A DNA stretch of 64,000 nucleotides from Fasciolopsis buskii (GCA_008360955.1 LUCM01006377.1:96650-160649); one strand, 5' to 3'; shown: positions 11,776-25,541, counted from the first letter of the stretch. Translations and numbers: made by a program. The notes: generated by a model not told the origin, from the letters alone.

Positions 11776-12840
11776 CCCAATAGCGTCGAGGCTGCTTTCA
11801 TCCGTCATTCTTCGAAAGTCGTTCAACACCCATGAGGGACAAACTCGTAACGAACAGGCCTGATCGTGAATGCATCGATCGAATTTTCACCCTCCGGCAG
11901 CTATTAGAGCACCGTTTTACTTTCCAAAGCCCAACAGTCATCGTGTTCTTGAACATTCCCTCAGCCTTTGAAACTGTCAATAAGTCTGCATTATGGTATT
12001 GTTTGTTAAGAAAAGGAGTACCTGAGAAGTACATGTCTGTCTTCAAAGAGTTGTACTGTCGTATGTCAGGTTGATTTAGGGCTTATGGTCAATTCGGGTT
12101 ACCCAGTGGAATACGACGAGTCTGACCCATATCGTCATTTCCTGTCAACTTTGTCACAGAGGATGTTGTACATAAAGTTTTACCTGGTGTTTTAGACGAT
12201 TGGAGTTGACCTTATCCCAGGTTTTGACTTGTACTATGCCGATCATATCGTCCGGCTAATTGACGATGCATAACCATTTGAACGTGCACTGTACCGCTTG
12301 GGGGTATGGTACGGTGTATGCATTGTACCATTAAAGAACACAGTAATTCTGCAGGCACGATATAAGCCTGTACATTCAGGCAGTGTTTGTGGTGACCCGT
12401 TAGAAGTAGTCAATAGCTTCAAGTTCCACGAAAGCCTGACCACTCCTGGCGGAGTTTTTGGAGAGCAGGTCTTATCACGAACTGCGAAAGTCTGCAGCTT
12501 TCGCGAACATATGACATTTGTGGCGCGGCCATGACATCGGCATTCCCTCAAGGGAAAAGTGTACGGTGCTATTGTTTTTAATGCTGTACTTTGCGACTGC
12601 TAGACTTGGTCCTTCCGTGTTGAGGACACCCGGCAACTTCATGTCTTCGACTAACGATGTCACAGAAGCATAACTTGTGTCTGATGAGAACAGCGGGTGA
12701 GCAATGACGAGATGCGTTGTCATGTGTTGGGTGCAGACAGTCTTTCTCTGATTGAAACAATGGCTCTAAGTCGCCTTCTTTGGCTTTGACACGTATGCTT
12801 GCCCATCGTCTATCTTTTCATGTTCATTTTGCACCTGCTT
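11776..12840 (+). mobile_element. RTE/SR2-like non-LTR element: reverse transcriptase relic
   Basis: The plus strand encodes RT domain pieces in several frames. From about 11840 comes RPDRECIDRIFTLRQLLEHR, then an I-P-S-A-F-E-T-V-N block corresponding to the first catalytic motif (normally F-L-D-L-x-A-F-D-S-V-D; here the aspartates are lost). Then GVPEKYMSVFKELYCR, a damaged S-G-I-R-R-V-x-P-I-S region, and a degraded Y-A-D-D box near 12235 (seen as cyadh-like). Later pieces read GDPLEVVNSFKF, TTPGGVFGEQVLSR and WSFRVEDTRQLHVFD. Multiple stops and frameshifts make it inactive. It runs without a break into the C-terminal piece in direct repeat copy 2. Confidence 0.8.
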
Positions 12841-13373
12841 GGAAAGACCGTAAGAATAACCTTGGTAGTCACTTTATGACTTGACGTAGAGGTATGAAGA
12901 AGTTGGCTTCGGGTTTGGCCTCGGTTGGTGCTTCCCGCTTTCGTGGTTGAGCCCTAGAGATGAGGATGATTGTTGGTTGGAGACGCTGAGAAATATGGCT
13001 CAGAACCGAAGCCAGTGGCGCGATTGCTGCTTTTAGAACTCATCCCCTTCAGGTGTTCCGAAAAAACCCAAAGTCAAAAAATGAGTGCGATGAAAATACA
13101 AAACAATATTCAGTTGCTTATGGTTTATTATTCGTTTCCTGTTTTCCATCCCTCTTTTGCAGTTCCGTTTTTATTTTGTTGCGTTAGAATCACACTTGTT
13201 TTCAAGCCGTCTCAGATGAACAGATGTTCAGTAAACTGTCTTGTGGAAGACACGCCCTTTGACTGCCTGTGCTGCATTTCCACTCCACCTGCCATCGCTT
13301 CATCAATTTAAAGGATTATGAGCGCTGTTCGTTGCTATCCCCGGTCAGATTTACTCCTACTCAAACCATCCCG
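12841..13373 (+). repeat. Direct repeat, copy 2
   Basis: This is the partner of 11243-11774. Here the order looks native: RTE-like RT (11776-12840), then the C-terminal end of that protein (to about 13060), then the 5' part of a CR1-like element, whose coding frame continues across 13373 into its endonuclease. Confidence 0.9.
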
Positions 13374-14100
13374 AAATTTCCTACTGAAGCGAATAGGCGT
13401 ATTCTTGCGAGTTTGCAGACTGCCCTTAGATGCACTGCGTCAGCCGGAATGCCTGTTCCGTCCTTAATGAGTACTAACACAAATTCTCCGTTCACAAGTT
13501 TACGGGATCTATCTCTCACTGTTCGCTCTTGGATACATGTTCACACTCGTGTGGTTTGCATTCATGAGTCATTGCTGAACTCACATGTTTCGGAAGCCTC
13601 GTCCAAGGCTTTGATTTATACCGACTGGACAGACAGTATAGCTTTAAGAAAACTGGAGGTGAAGTGTTGCTATGCATAAATTCCTTTTGGCCTAGCAAAT
13701 GTGAACCAATTTATTCATATTCATTTTCTACTATTGACTGCCTAGTTATTCAGTGTCATCTTAAGTGTTTTCGGCATAGGAGCACAACTATAGCGAACAT
13801 TTATCCGGCCCCTTTCCACACATATTGGTATTTCGTCTTTTTTGATTCTCTTCTGCATTTTTGGTCCCGTTGCCGGATGATGAGCTACATATCACCACGC
13901 CTCGACACTTCCTCTTATTGAGTTTGATTTCACTGATCCTCAACCAGAGGTAACTCCACCCCAGATAGAATTATTTCCAACCATCCCGAGTTATTCTGCC
14001 TTAAACTAAATGCTCCAGTTTCAACCAGTGATCATCGTCTGTTACTTTTAGAACCCAAAGTTCATTTTCTGTAAGCCTTTAAATCTTTCAAGGAGTCTTA
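13269..14100 (+). mobile_element. CR1-like non-LTR element: endonuclease relic
   Basis: The frame 13269-13679 ends with CIHESLLNSHVSEASSKAL, which corresponds to the I-T-E-S-W-L catalytic segment of APE-type endonucleases (W replaced by L). It continues with frame changes through PSKCEPI, FSTIDCLVIQCHLKCFRHR and N-I-Y-P-A-P-F. Near 14019 the bases agtgatcatcgtctg encode the S-D-H-R-L-L-L motif that closes the domain. Several stops and shifts break the frame. Confidence 0.75.
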
Positions 14101-14750
14101 GGAAAGCAAAATAGGACTGCATGATGTTTCCCGGGAAAACATTATTCTTCTTCATAGATCACTTTTTCTTACAAGTTCCAGATTTTCTTTTGAATTTCTA
14201 AACGGTAGTCAGCCATTTTGTAGATAAATTCAACCTAATTTTCGATATTTTTTTTACCCCGGAAACGCATTTTATCTGGAGCAGCCTTATTGCTTGACCA
14301 ACATTGAAAACCTTAAAAAGATGGGAGCAACACATCTTTAAAGTACGAGATTACCAGGAAGTCAGATTCATACCAAAGGAAGTAAAACGAAACGGCTCAT
14401 CTTAAACAAACCAACTGTTGACCAGCTCCAATAGCAGAAGTCTGTGGCAAGGAATTCGGCTTTTGTGTAAAAAGAAAACAAAACCAATTAGCCATACTGT
14501 AGATGTGGAAGGTATCAACCGAGCATTTATCTACCCAGGTAACGACTCCGGATTTCCGTAATTCCCGGAAGAATGTGTTGCTTTAACTTCATTTTTCAAT
14601 AAAGAAGCGCTAAAACTCCTTTGCTCGGCTAAAAACCACATAGATAGGCCCTGGTGGTGTTTTCACTTCTGAATTACAGTGTCTCTACTCACTGATGCGT
14701 CTGCTTCCCTCACAACAACTCATTATGCGAACATTCTATTCCTGAATGTT
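14101..14750 (+). mobile_element. CR1-like element, decayed linker between endonuclease and RT
   Basis: This lies between the two recognisable domains of the same plus-strand element at about the spacing expected. Fragments are visible, but no frame is open for long. Confidence 0.45.
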
Positions 14751-16080
14751 AGATGCCAGTCACTATTTTGTCTATTGTCAAATCTAGTAGTTCAAGTACC
14801 TCGGCCAAACGTTTTTGTTCCATCGCCATTATATCACGCGGTCTTAACCTAAGAGAACGCGCCATCCTGAGTCGTCTAACTTATTCTGTTAGAGTGCCCA
14901 TTGACTCCCTTCAGTTTGCGTACAGATCAAACAGGTCCACTTTGGCTTCGATGACTTCCCTGGTTTATAGTATCACTACACCCCTGGAAGCAACTAGCAA
15001 ATCGGTCCAGTGCGCTTTCTTAGGGATTCCCCTGGATCTGGCTTTGTCCCACGGTCTTCACTTCTTTGCAAACTTGAACAGTTCGGCTGTCCCGAGAGCC
15101 TCTTGGCATGGCTATCAGACTACGTCACCAACAGAACTCAGTGCACAAGGCGAGGACGATAAACGTCTAACAAGTTGGTAAATAATTCTGGAGTCCTTCA
15201 TGGAGCTGCCCTCTCCCTTATTTGTTTCCAACATACATCAGCGACCTACGTACTAGTTCCCCTGGTCAGTTATTCACATTTGCAGATGACGTTGCTCTCT
15301 GTCGGTCTATATCTGGAATAGATTACCCGAACTTTTCCAAAATCTAGTCTCTCATTTTTGATTCTTCTCCTTGGTCTCGCCTAAATCTTAATTTGTCAAA
15401 GTGTGCCGAATGTCTGTTTACTTTTACTCGGTCTATTTATCCCATTGATCCTTCCTCTGTCAACATAGAACCGTTCACTAGGGTAGATTCCGTCATACAT
15501 TTAGGAATTACTATTTATAAAAACTGAAAATGGTACCCTCATATATCAAGTTGAGCAAAAACATTTAGAAGACTATCATTTTACATGAAATGACTGCGAC
15601 ATTTCTAGGTCAGGCAAAATACCGTCTCCTTATTTGTTTACCAGTGCTCTTCCCGCTCTCCCCTACTGTTCCCTAGTAACTTTTTCTGGCTTTCCAAGGA
15701 CTTCAGAACCCTTTGTCGTGGTTTGTCAACCATTAGTGGTTTATCTTAAATGCATACTACTGAAATAACTCGACAACAAATTGTGTGACATGCATCTGTC
15801 TGCGTATGAGAAGTTTGCACAAAATTATTTCGGATCCTTCTCGTCCCTTACGCAATAAACTTCCTAAACACCGTTCTCATACCAGGACACGTTCTACCTC
15901 CCGCTGCCTACCGCCTGGCATAAATATCTAAAGGAATTCAACTGTACCCTATTTTGCCCGAATTCTCACCAATCGAGAACAGATCATGAATGAAGCCTTT
16001 GACCGATCTCTTTCTCTTGGCGTAGATAATTACCATTCGTCTGTTTTTCCTTTGGCGAGCAACCCAGGTAAATCCACATG
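14751..16080 (+). mobile_element. CR1-like non-LTR element: reverse transcriptase and C-terminus relic
   Basis: The 14753-15181 frame includes SLQFAYRSNRSTLASM, the usual Q-F-A-Y-R block ahead of RT motif A, then C-A-F-L-G-I-P-L-D. After a frame change come G-V-L-H-G-A (motif B, normally G-V-x-Q-G-S/A) and, at about 15279-15293, F-A-D-D, the catalytic box with both aspartates kept. It is followed by N-L-S-K-C-A-E-C-L-F-T-F. The end of the protein is readable at 15840-16060 (HRSHTRTRSTSRCLPPGIN, then YFARILTN). Stops and frameshifts show it is not functional. No clear 3' repeat or target duplication was found. Confidence 0.8.
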
Positions 16081-17131
16081 GTGATTGTTATAAAGACTAA
16101 ACGACCTCCAGCCCTTTAAAGTTAGGAGGAAAGTAAGAAACTTCATAAATTGGTTTTCTTGCTACTTTGTCCGGTAAAATCCAAAATTAATCAAACTTGT
16201 GAAAAATCCTTCAAACTGTGACCGAAAATACCTCACAGCATTACCAGGAAAGATAAAAAGCGAATCCAGGAGATCGGTCAAAACAAAGGAGACTGCATTT
16301 TTGATCTATATTTTAGTATGCTGAAGCGAACTGCTCTCGTTGACCTAACGATGAGGATTCTCCAATTTTTCCCAAGATTCAAATGAGCGTCATATAAGCT
16401 ACTTTGTTCATTTTCCTATCTTTCATGTTTTGTTCCGTAAAATACGATACTTTGATTGCCCAAAAGATGAAGACTTACAGATGTATTTATCCTACTGCGA
16501 GTTTCTGATTGCCCATCCTCAGGAACACGCCGTTATTATAACCTTCCAAGTTCTTCAATTAATTTTCGATGCTACTCGAGCATATAACTTTAATAGAGTG
16601 TATCCTGCATAACTGGAAACCTTCCAGTGATTTGGGTTACATCCTGAACACATTCATGTCACTTCTGTGCTAGATCTAATGTGATCCGAATTAGGCATAT
16701 CTATCAAAACAGTCTGTTGCTTCCCTTAATGGCAACCCAGGGACGCGCTGGCTAGTGCAAGCTTCATATTACTGAGGTTTTTGCCGAAGTTCCAGGGAAC
16801 AGCCTTGTCAGAATCATGTTCGGCTGAAAGTGTAGCAAAAATGAAATGTGCTGTGCAAAAGTTTCCTTTCGCTTGTTAGTAAAATATTCCACGAAAGATG
16901 AGAAGTTCGAAGGAGCCTGTCCAAGGGGCCTTACCTTCCAAAAAGCCTTAGGAAGATCAATTCACTTGTCATTTTGCTGTTGTTACAGGTGTGAGCCAAT
17001 TTCCAAAGTCGAATTTATCATGAAAACGAATTGAACCTGAGTATTTTGGTGAGTCCAAAAATACAAAGAGAGACTTGCAATTTTAAGTACGCATTTCAGG
17101 CGTCAGTATAATTTTTCCTCTTTTTACACAG
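16081..17131. other. Gene-poor stretch upstream of an exon-like island
   Basis: Near 16988-17048 there is a well-formed acceptor (cattttgctgttgttacag) and donor (TATTTTG|gtgagt), but all three frames between them contain stops. If real it would be an untranslated exon. Nothing else is recognised. Confidence 0.3.
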
Positions 17132-17216
17132 TCTGTGTGGTGTAACTTGCCGAGTGCCACATATCAAGCCCTTACGATTCAACACCTGTACTTTCTCGCC
17201 TCTCAGGGACTTAAAG
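17132..17216 (+). CDS. Candidate internal coding exon, unidentified
   Basis: A strong pyrimidine tract and acceptor (ttcctctttttacacag) precede an 85-base open frame, and a consensus donor (CTTAAAG|gtaagc) follows. The frame reads SVWCNLPSATYQALTIQHLY and ends FLASQGLK plus one base. The composition is protein-like, but the exon is too short for me to name a family, and no neighbouring exon with matching phase was found within several kilobases. Confidence 0.4.
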
Positions 17217-20200
17217 GTAAGCGGTTCAAAAGGACTAAGTGGTTTAGAGTGGTCAAGATGAGACAATTACTAACAAGTGCAGAATTCTATTGCCTACGTA
17301 ACAACTCAAACATTGATGCCGGAAGATGTAAGTTGGGTTGGACTACCGAAAGCGAAATGGCCTCCATAAACTTTATCGAAAGTCATCGTTTGCTGAAATG
17401 AAAATATGTCCCGACATACTTCTTTTGATATCCTCTGTCCAGTGCACCCCATGGATCTAAATTCATCAATAGATTTTCAACGGAACTGCATAGATTCAAC
17501 CTGTTTTTTTTTCTGAAAGACTCGGTCTGACATTTATGATAAAAAGCAGCAGGTATGAGGTTGTTGTTTGTGTTGTATTCTTTGAAGTTCAACTATGTTT
17601 ACTCTAGCAATCTGAGCCAGAAAATGTACGCTTCATTAATTATGCCACCATGTTCTTCTCACCTAGTTCACTAGATCAGACCTAACAGATGGTTACTTCT
17701 CTCGATTTTCAAATTTATTCACAGTGGGATGGCAAACGTCACCGACATCTACTCGGTTACCCATCCCGTATGTTTACCGAACATCGCCAGGAGAGCATTT
17801 GGGGCATTCAGGCCTACGAAATGATCGTCTGAAATGCAGTCCACTTCATATTGCAGTTCATCTTCTTGCATGAAAACTAGAGACCAATCACGTGAGTTTC
17901 TTTGTCCAGGCGACTTTTAACAGTATTCAAGGAAGTTTGACGCACAAATGTCAGGCATGGACCCGCTTATAAATTTCCAATGCTTTTTAAATCTCCTTCA
18001 GTAATAACTGAATTGAAGAAGTTTTGGAATGTTCGGACGATGTCAGCTTTTCAGTGTATGTCTGAATAGTTTGTCTGACAAGTTAAACTTTTGGTTCTTA
18101 ATGATAATGACATATTTTCGACCAGCGGGGTAGGAAATGCTTCTCTGGAACCGAAGCGGATTTAATTCTACCATCTTAATCGGGAAGAAGTCGCTGGGCA
18201 AATTAGGCAGGTTTTGTTACTCAACTAGTGATTTCTTACTATAGAGTGTCGCAACGCACTAAGTTTCGTTGTCTGTACATGAGACCAGATTTGATCTTGT
18301 CCTTGTTTGATAATGCGGAATTTCGTCCATATCTGGCTTCTGAAACAAGAATGTGCCAAGCGGCCTTTATAACGACCCTACTGTAGCTTATTTAGACACA
18401 ATTTAAGCAAAGACTGTCAATATTCATGCAGGGACGCCTCTAGAATATGCTTAATAACGGCATCATCAAAGTCGGAGATGCATATTCCGACTTAGAGCTT
18501 AGTATAGATAATAAATCCTCCATATTAACATTTGAGATTGCTGTAATTTCTCAGACATGATTCTTTGGCAGTCGAAGTGGGCTTGTCACTTTATTAAAGG
18601 TATGAAAAACCCTAGTCACTAAGCGGATCAGACTACTAAGCAAGATTTTACGTGATTTTCACACGCAAACTAAAGAAACATTAGGCAACAGATCGGAGTA
18701 ACACGGACATTGGCGTTAATGGATTCAAAATCTATTTTGCATCACGTGTACTTAATCTGTTTCATCCGTAGTTGTCTTCTCGAAGCGGATTTGCTTACAG
18801 ATCGCTTGGTGTTTTAAGTAGGTAAATACTGCAATCAATAATCTTAAATTTCTCTGCACTAAACCAGTATGGAGGATGAGAAAAACATCAATGTCGTTTG
18901 CTTTTACTTTGAAAAGTCTGCTACTGGCTAAAAGCAGTTATCCCTGTAGAGTCAGCTCGACGAAAGAATACCTAGGTAATGGGTATAGGTCGTAGATGAT
19001 ATCAATTGGTATATTTTCGTAAGCCTTTGGATTTGCATATCAGTCGAGTTTGCTTTTAGTGACTGGACGATAAATGCAGTCAAGCATGAAACGACCCAAC
19101 GGGCTAATGATTATGAATGCTGATCTGTGTGTCTTCCAATCTTCAGTTGTTCCCGTGCAGACTGACAGTACAGCGGAGTTTGACATCCGTGAGTCATTTC
19201 TATCGAGCGCGTTTCCCAGGTAAAAAGCCACTAACAGACTGATGTTTTACGGAACAGTCTGAAGCCGAGGTTCTGGGTGAATATAATCTTCCGCAGTCAG
19301 CGATTTTGATTCGCAATCTCAGAATCTTTGGAGATGTTCCCATGTCAGCTTTTAACTGCCGATTGTTGACCACAGAAGTGTAATTTCAAGTGATCAAGTC
19401 AAAATAATATTCTGCCTGCAACTAACCAAAACTTTGAAAGGAATTCTCGTTTACGCGGCTATCTAGCTTTGGTTAAAGCAGCCAGACTATCCGGCGGAAA
19501 TGCGGGATGAAAATCTGCAATACCTGGAAATATATTTACCCAACAAGACAAATTTTAGGGTAAAAGTTACTTGGACTTCAGACATTATTCTCACCATAGG
19601 AGCACACGTTTGTGATTTTAGATCATCAATAAAATTAGGTTTTAATAACCTTTCTTCCAGGCTAATTTGCTAAGACGTCTGTCCACGATAAAAACCTATA
19701 ACGAGAATCTGAGCTTTAGTGATCATCTTATGCAAATTTACAAACTGGAATTTGCAGAAGTACAGATTCAGCTCAAGTGAAAGTGATCTTTCTAATTTCA
19801 AATTTAATTCAGATCTGGTTATTTACTTTGGTGTCATTCATCGCTTGTTGGATCTTTTCGATAACTGTTGCCAATGGTACAAAATTTGATTTCTGTTTCA
19901 GTTGAAATGTCCGAAGTAAACGTAGAATCTCCTAACCCTCAATCTATATATCAAATCTGTGACTTTTCTACGTGACACGATCATTCATTGACCCTCAGCT
20001 TACTGACGTTTGGATAGGTAGATGTGATGGTGCCTTAAATTATTCAGGCAACTAATCGAACAAATCGATTTTTTACGTAACTGGCGCAAATCGAACTGCC
20101 TAAAAAACAGTATTATTATTACTGCTAATTATCGCCCGCAGTTTGACTTGCAGGGATTGTAGTAGACATCGAAAAGTAGGCGAGCTTGTTTTCGGTGCAT

Positions 20201-23200
20201 CATTAACTGGCTAATTAGTGCACAATCATGTCGGTTACGCAGAAAGCAAAAATAATATGTTGGTTGACATAATGTTGATATGGTTAATGTATAATGAGAA
20301 CGGGAACCCTTTTCGTCAAATGATTTGTGATTTGTCATTCCGTTCAAATCCGAATGAATTTCAGCTATGGGGTTTGAAATCGTTTTGAAACCCATTGGTT
20401 TCGGATGATATTTTTACCACCTAACCGTTAATAATGGAATAAAATATGTCAAGGGATAAGGGAAATACACTTTCGCCGCGCATGTGATTTGTTTCTTATC
20501 TATAAGAAAACATTCATCCTTTCGATTTTTGACAAAGCAAGCAAGTATATTTCTGAGGAGTTATGACTAATATTGGAAGAATTAGACAATTTTTGTTTTA
20601 TTTTAACAAGTGTTTTCACGAAGACCATTCTGCCGGTCGCATTCTGCGTCTCTTTACTTATGGTATAGGACCCAACAAACAGCCAACAACAGGAAATCAC
20701 TCAGTGTTCCAGGAGAGTTGATCTCCAGGGTGCCAGCGTCTGTACGTTTCATTAGTGGAGGATTACGTTTCGATTTTCAACTGGTTTCCACGGTATTCGA
20801 CTCACAGTCGTTCGTACGGATTTTGCTTCTTCGTTTGGGAATTTTTAGCAAGGTTGCGTCAGCTATGCATTTCTTCCGCGATTTCTGAACGACGAGTTGA
20901 ACTTTGGTGCTTTCGAAAATGTACCATCGATATGCCAATAACCATTAGTCACTTAATATGGGCACTGTCATTCGTACACTTAAGGTATTTGTGTTGCACG
21001 AACCAGATGATTCTCGGATGCATCTAGCAATTGTGTGCATTGGAAAATTCGTGAGTAAAAACGCATCTCAAAAAAATTCACGAAATATGTGACAGACTGC
21101 AATTGTTTTACAATATGAGTTACAACTTGCATGGAAGCTGTCCCAGCAATCCGTTGGATGCTGTGCTTCAAGCTTTACTAAAATGTTACTCACGTAGGCA
21201 ATATAAATCCAACGTATTATTATGCACTGTTTCTGCTGATTTCGATTGCATCGAATGAGAAACGGATAATCGGTACTACATTTCGTTACCGTCTTTCTTA
21301 TTAACTATCACGTTTAGATCGTCCAAACGAGTGATCAGTGATTCATATCAAGCACACATTCACTCGACTTTTTCCGTGCATGCCAAGCAGAGCAGTAGAA
21401 TCCAGGCAATAAGCAAGTTGACGCAATTGTGTTTTGATCAGCGGGGAGAAAATCGATCAACCTTGGATTTTAATGGACATTTAAGAACAAACTTCGGTTA
21501 TTTTTCATCCTATTTGCTTTAAATATGGGAAATTCTTTTCTGTTAACTGCTTTTTTACGACGGTAGAAATCTGCACTAATGTGATAATTTCCCCCTAAAG
21601 TTTAATTGCAAAATTTTCATTTCTCCTAACACTTTTGCAATGCTGTCGTTAAATAAACCTTGCGGATTTTAGTGCGAAGACAGTTTGGAACTCCCTATGG
21701 GTTGTCCAGTCTTAAATGCGTTGATTGGGCAGATCACTTTATCCTGATTTAATTGAAATGTTAGCAGCCACATTTGCGCTTCTTTTACAGCTTTCCTTGT
21801 TTCTCAAGGCAATATAAATAGAAACAACGGAATTTAACATGTGGCAATATTCGCACATTCTTTTCTACTTATCTTCCAGCGCTCTGAATCTCGAGTTTAG
21901 GCTTATTTATTTCAGCGAAGCGCTTTTTAGACTTCCAGGAGCACGCTTTTCCAGAAGCAAAAACCAACAGTTGTTTCAAAGTCCCGGCTGAATGCCACTG
22001 AAAACATCCAGTTCGGCATTATATTCACTGATGAAGTTTCAACTTATTTAACAATATATGCATATATGCATACAAATATATCCCCAGTTCACTCATCACG
22101 TTTGTTCCTGAGGCAATATTTCAAAGAGGGAACTGTTCTATGAATAGGAGTAAGTATAACATTTTCGGAACAAAAAGTTTTTAAATTAAAGTGCTAATTA
22201 TTTGGTACGGGAAACTGTGTGGTAGTATCACCGATTGCGTACTTGGTTTGTTAATGGGAAAATTGTGCCACGATAGGGAGTCGCACGCAACTAAACTTTC
22301 CAGTTACCGGCCTCGAAAATGTTTAATTGTTCCACAAATTTGGCTATTTAAACCAATGGCCTAGGTGAATCAGATATGATAGGTCTTAGTGCTGCAACCT
22401 GTTTGCCGTGTTTTCACAAAATCTTAGCGATGTAGTTTGTGAGTCAAAGACACCAGCATGGCCAATTCTGAACAGTTTTTTTCTGGACATATTTTGCTGA
22501 ATCTGAGGTATTAGAAGTCGGCTGCGTCTGTTTACCCGCAGCCCGAGGACCAGATTATGATAATTTCTGTTGTAATTTCAACCTATTTTGTTTCGTTCCC
22601 TTACGCTTTCGTTTCGTTTCACCAGTACTTGCCTGTTCACTGCTCAGTGTATACTCTCCTCAGATTGACTAACTAATAACAACAGTCAAATGGTGATCAC
22701 TATGAGACGAGCACCTGCTCGCTGCTTCTGCATGGAACAAGTTCAAAATCCGTAAATTGATATGGAATCAAACGGAAATTTAGTGAACAGAACTGCATTG
22801 CAAACGGTTGGTAATCATTTTTGCTTATGAAGCCGGTGCATGTTTGTACGGTCTTATCTAAGCAGAATAGTAATGAAGTTTAACGGATTTTGGGAAAGCT
22901 ATTCAGAACTCTTCGAACTTGAAGGGCAAACTAACAACCTCTAGAGGAGTTGAAACTGGAGAAAACCGAAAACCAATTATGGTACGTATGATACTGGTTC
23001 ATTGGTTTTCAGTGGAATAAACTAGCTTAGGTCCGTGGGATAAATCACATGTTCAGATTGATAGATATTAGGACCGCAACTTTTAGCAAAAGACGGCCGT
23101 TTTTTGCACCGACATAATTTAGGAACCTTTTGCTATTCGAATTGCACTAACACATGAAGCTAAACGCATGCAATCGTTAGAATGCACTTCAGGCAGTTAT

Positions 23201-25541
23201 ATCATGAACGTATTGTCGGTACTGTCGCTACCAGTTTCACACATTGGCCGACACGGAGTTGTGGCGAATTTTGAAATTTTGTCTTCGCTGTCCGAGTTTT
23301 ACAAAAGTATTTCACTAGTTGTCACAATCAGCAAATAATGTTTGTTTAACTGTTTAAAATGTATTATGTTTCTTGCCACGTTATTTCCTCCAGTAACGAG
23401 GATTTCCTTATGCTTTTTTGTCCATAACCAGATCAAATAGGTGAGACTTTCTTGAACACATTTAATTTCTTTTTCACTAATGCCACTGCTGGAACCAACT
23501 AGGTTCCATTTCGAACGGTAACAACGCAAGATCTCAGCGGTAGATCATTTTACTGATTACGGTGTTATATGCAATGAATGCTGTGACTATTTTACCAGAT
23601 TCTAACAAAATCGAGTTAGTTAGGAAACGCTGCTGCCTAACACAAGGAAGCCTTTCTCGAATCTTCTATGTTGAACTCGTTATTGGTTCTATATTGAGGT
23701 TCATCATGAAGTCAGTTCAAAGAACCTTAGGTTGTTTCATTTTCCTATCCGAGAGACCTCCCGTAATCTTCAACTTTGCGAAAAGGATAAAATTTAACTC
23801 AGTAGGAACACTGAACTGTCATGCTTGGACGAATTCCAGAAAGATGTGATCGATTTTAGTAGCGCGCACCGTGTTACTAGCTTCTTCACGTTCTGGAAAA
23901 TAGAAAGATGCAATTGATTAAACATAATACATTGTAAACAACCGCTCCTTGGAATACAGTCCTCCAGGTGTTCGGTCACAAAAGAAGATATATTAGGCAA
24001 AATGCATTCCGTTAAACCGAACTGTCATAAATTGCTCGCGCAGATTTGCTTACCAACCACGGATATAATTTTCCCGAGGTAGTCAGAAGAAGCGAAACGT
24101 AATATGCTAATTAGGAATGTCAGAAATGGCATCATTTGGGCTCTTAATGTTTGTCTAACGTCTGTTCTCGCAGTCCCTTACCTGTCCGGAGTGAGTTTGG
24201 CACTCGATTTCCGAATGCTGATCAATTAGCATAGTTATGTGCGTTATTATGCCCAACATTTTCAAAGCAAACACAAATTTGTGATATTTCAACCTCAAAA
24301 CATATGCAGTAATTAAGCCCTGCGTCACAGACAAATTACAAAAGAATGGAGAGAAATAAAAATTTTGAAAAGCTTTGACGACTAGGGCGGGCGATGATGA
24401 GAAAGCAGTTCTTAACTTCATTTGAAGAAACCACTTAGTTCTGCCTATTCTAAAAGATATAATCAAATTAGTTTCGTGACGCAGTGTATAAAGAACCAGA
24501 GAAGAATGCTACCGTTTAGCAGAGTTAACATTTAGATAATGTTACAACCAAAAACCAAAACTTTATTATTGTCAAATCATCTCCTGAAATTATGTTCAAT
24601 TCTGTGGGACAAAAACGAAAAACAAAGCATAGTGTGGAATACGGTATAACGAAACTGCTGAGCAGTGGGGTACTTGTTGGATTTTTAAACGATAAAACCA
24701 TGGAAGGTTGCAACAGTATACCGATAAATACAGACTTTTTATTCACATAAATGGTAAGTAAACAGCATCAGCACGTTTTATTTCCTGTCGATGTCTTGTA
24801 TGTCTACGACGGTGATATAAGTACAATGTTTACTATTTAATCAGGTTAAAGAACAAAGTGTCATGTCTTGAACGGATGATTCATCTGTGGAGTTGAAGAA
24901 GTAGCAAGTAATTTGGCGATAACAGAAACTTCTATCATATAGGTCACCAATATGATCTGACAGATGAAGTCACGTTTGAGCGATAGGTTTAACGCTTGGT
25001 AGCGATCCAATCCGTTGTTCCTTTTCCTGGCTATATTACGAACTTTTTACCCCGCCTTTAGGGAAGCCTGCTTGCGTAGGCTTGCGTCTCCTTACGACTG
25101 CTTCGTATCAGCTTTCCTAATCAAATCACGTTTTCTTCTGGCATTTTCGCCTACCACTGGGTTTGGACTGGAAAATCGATAAGACCGTTTTGTTCCTGAG
25201 ACGTGCCGTAGGCTTCATGCATCTCCCATTCCAATGCCACTGCGGTGATATGTCCGGAACAGACCAAAAGGGCTATCATATACCCGGAAGATAACATCTC
25301 ACCAAGGATAATTGTTGTAGACGCGGGATGTATACGCATACAATTATATATATGTATACATATTGTCCGTCAGAACCAAGTTTGCTGACAACAAGAATAC
25401 TTCATCCGGAATCACGGTAGCGGGAACACTTATGCGCCGGTCGGAATTCTCGATGGATGGATGATAACCGATTCTTCATTAGAAACAAATCCGTGCTAAT
25501 CGCATTAACTAATCACGCCCAGGATTGGGATGAAGATCGAC
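17217..25541. other. Long stretch with no recognisable gene
   Basis: Open frames are all short (under 105 codons) and overlap one another on both strands (for example 20610-21027). No RT, transposase, tRNA or other domain was found by eye. It may be a large intron or intergenic DNA. Confidence 0.4.

Noticed and set aside
16430..16612. YFDCPKDEDL in a plus-strand frame, resembling YFECPKDIGE of the phospholipase relic
   Set aside because: The similarity stops after about ten residues and does not extend to any phospholipase motif.
16988..17048. Well-formed acceptor and donor pair enclosing 61 bases
   Set aside because: All three frames contain stops, so it cannot be a coding exon. It could only be an untranslated one.
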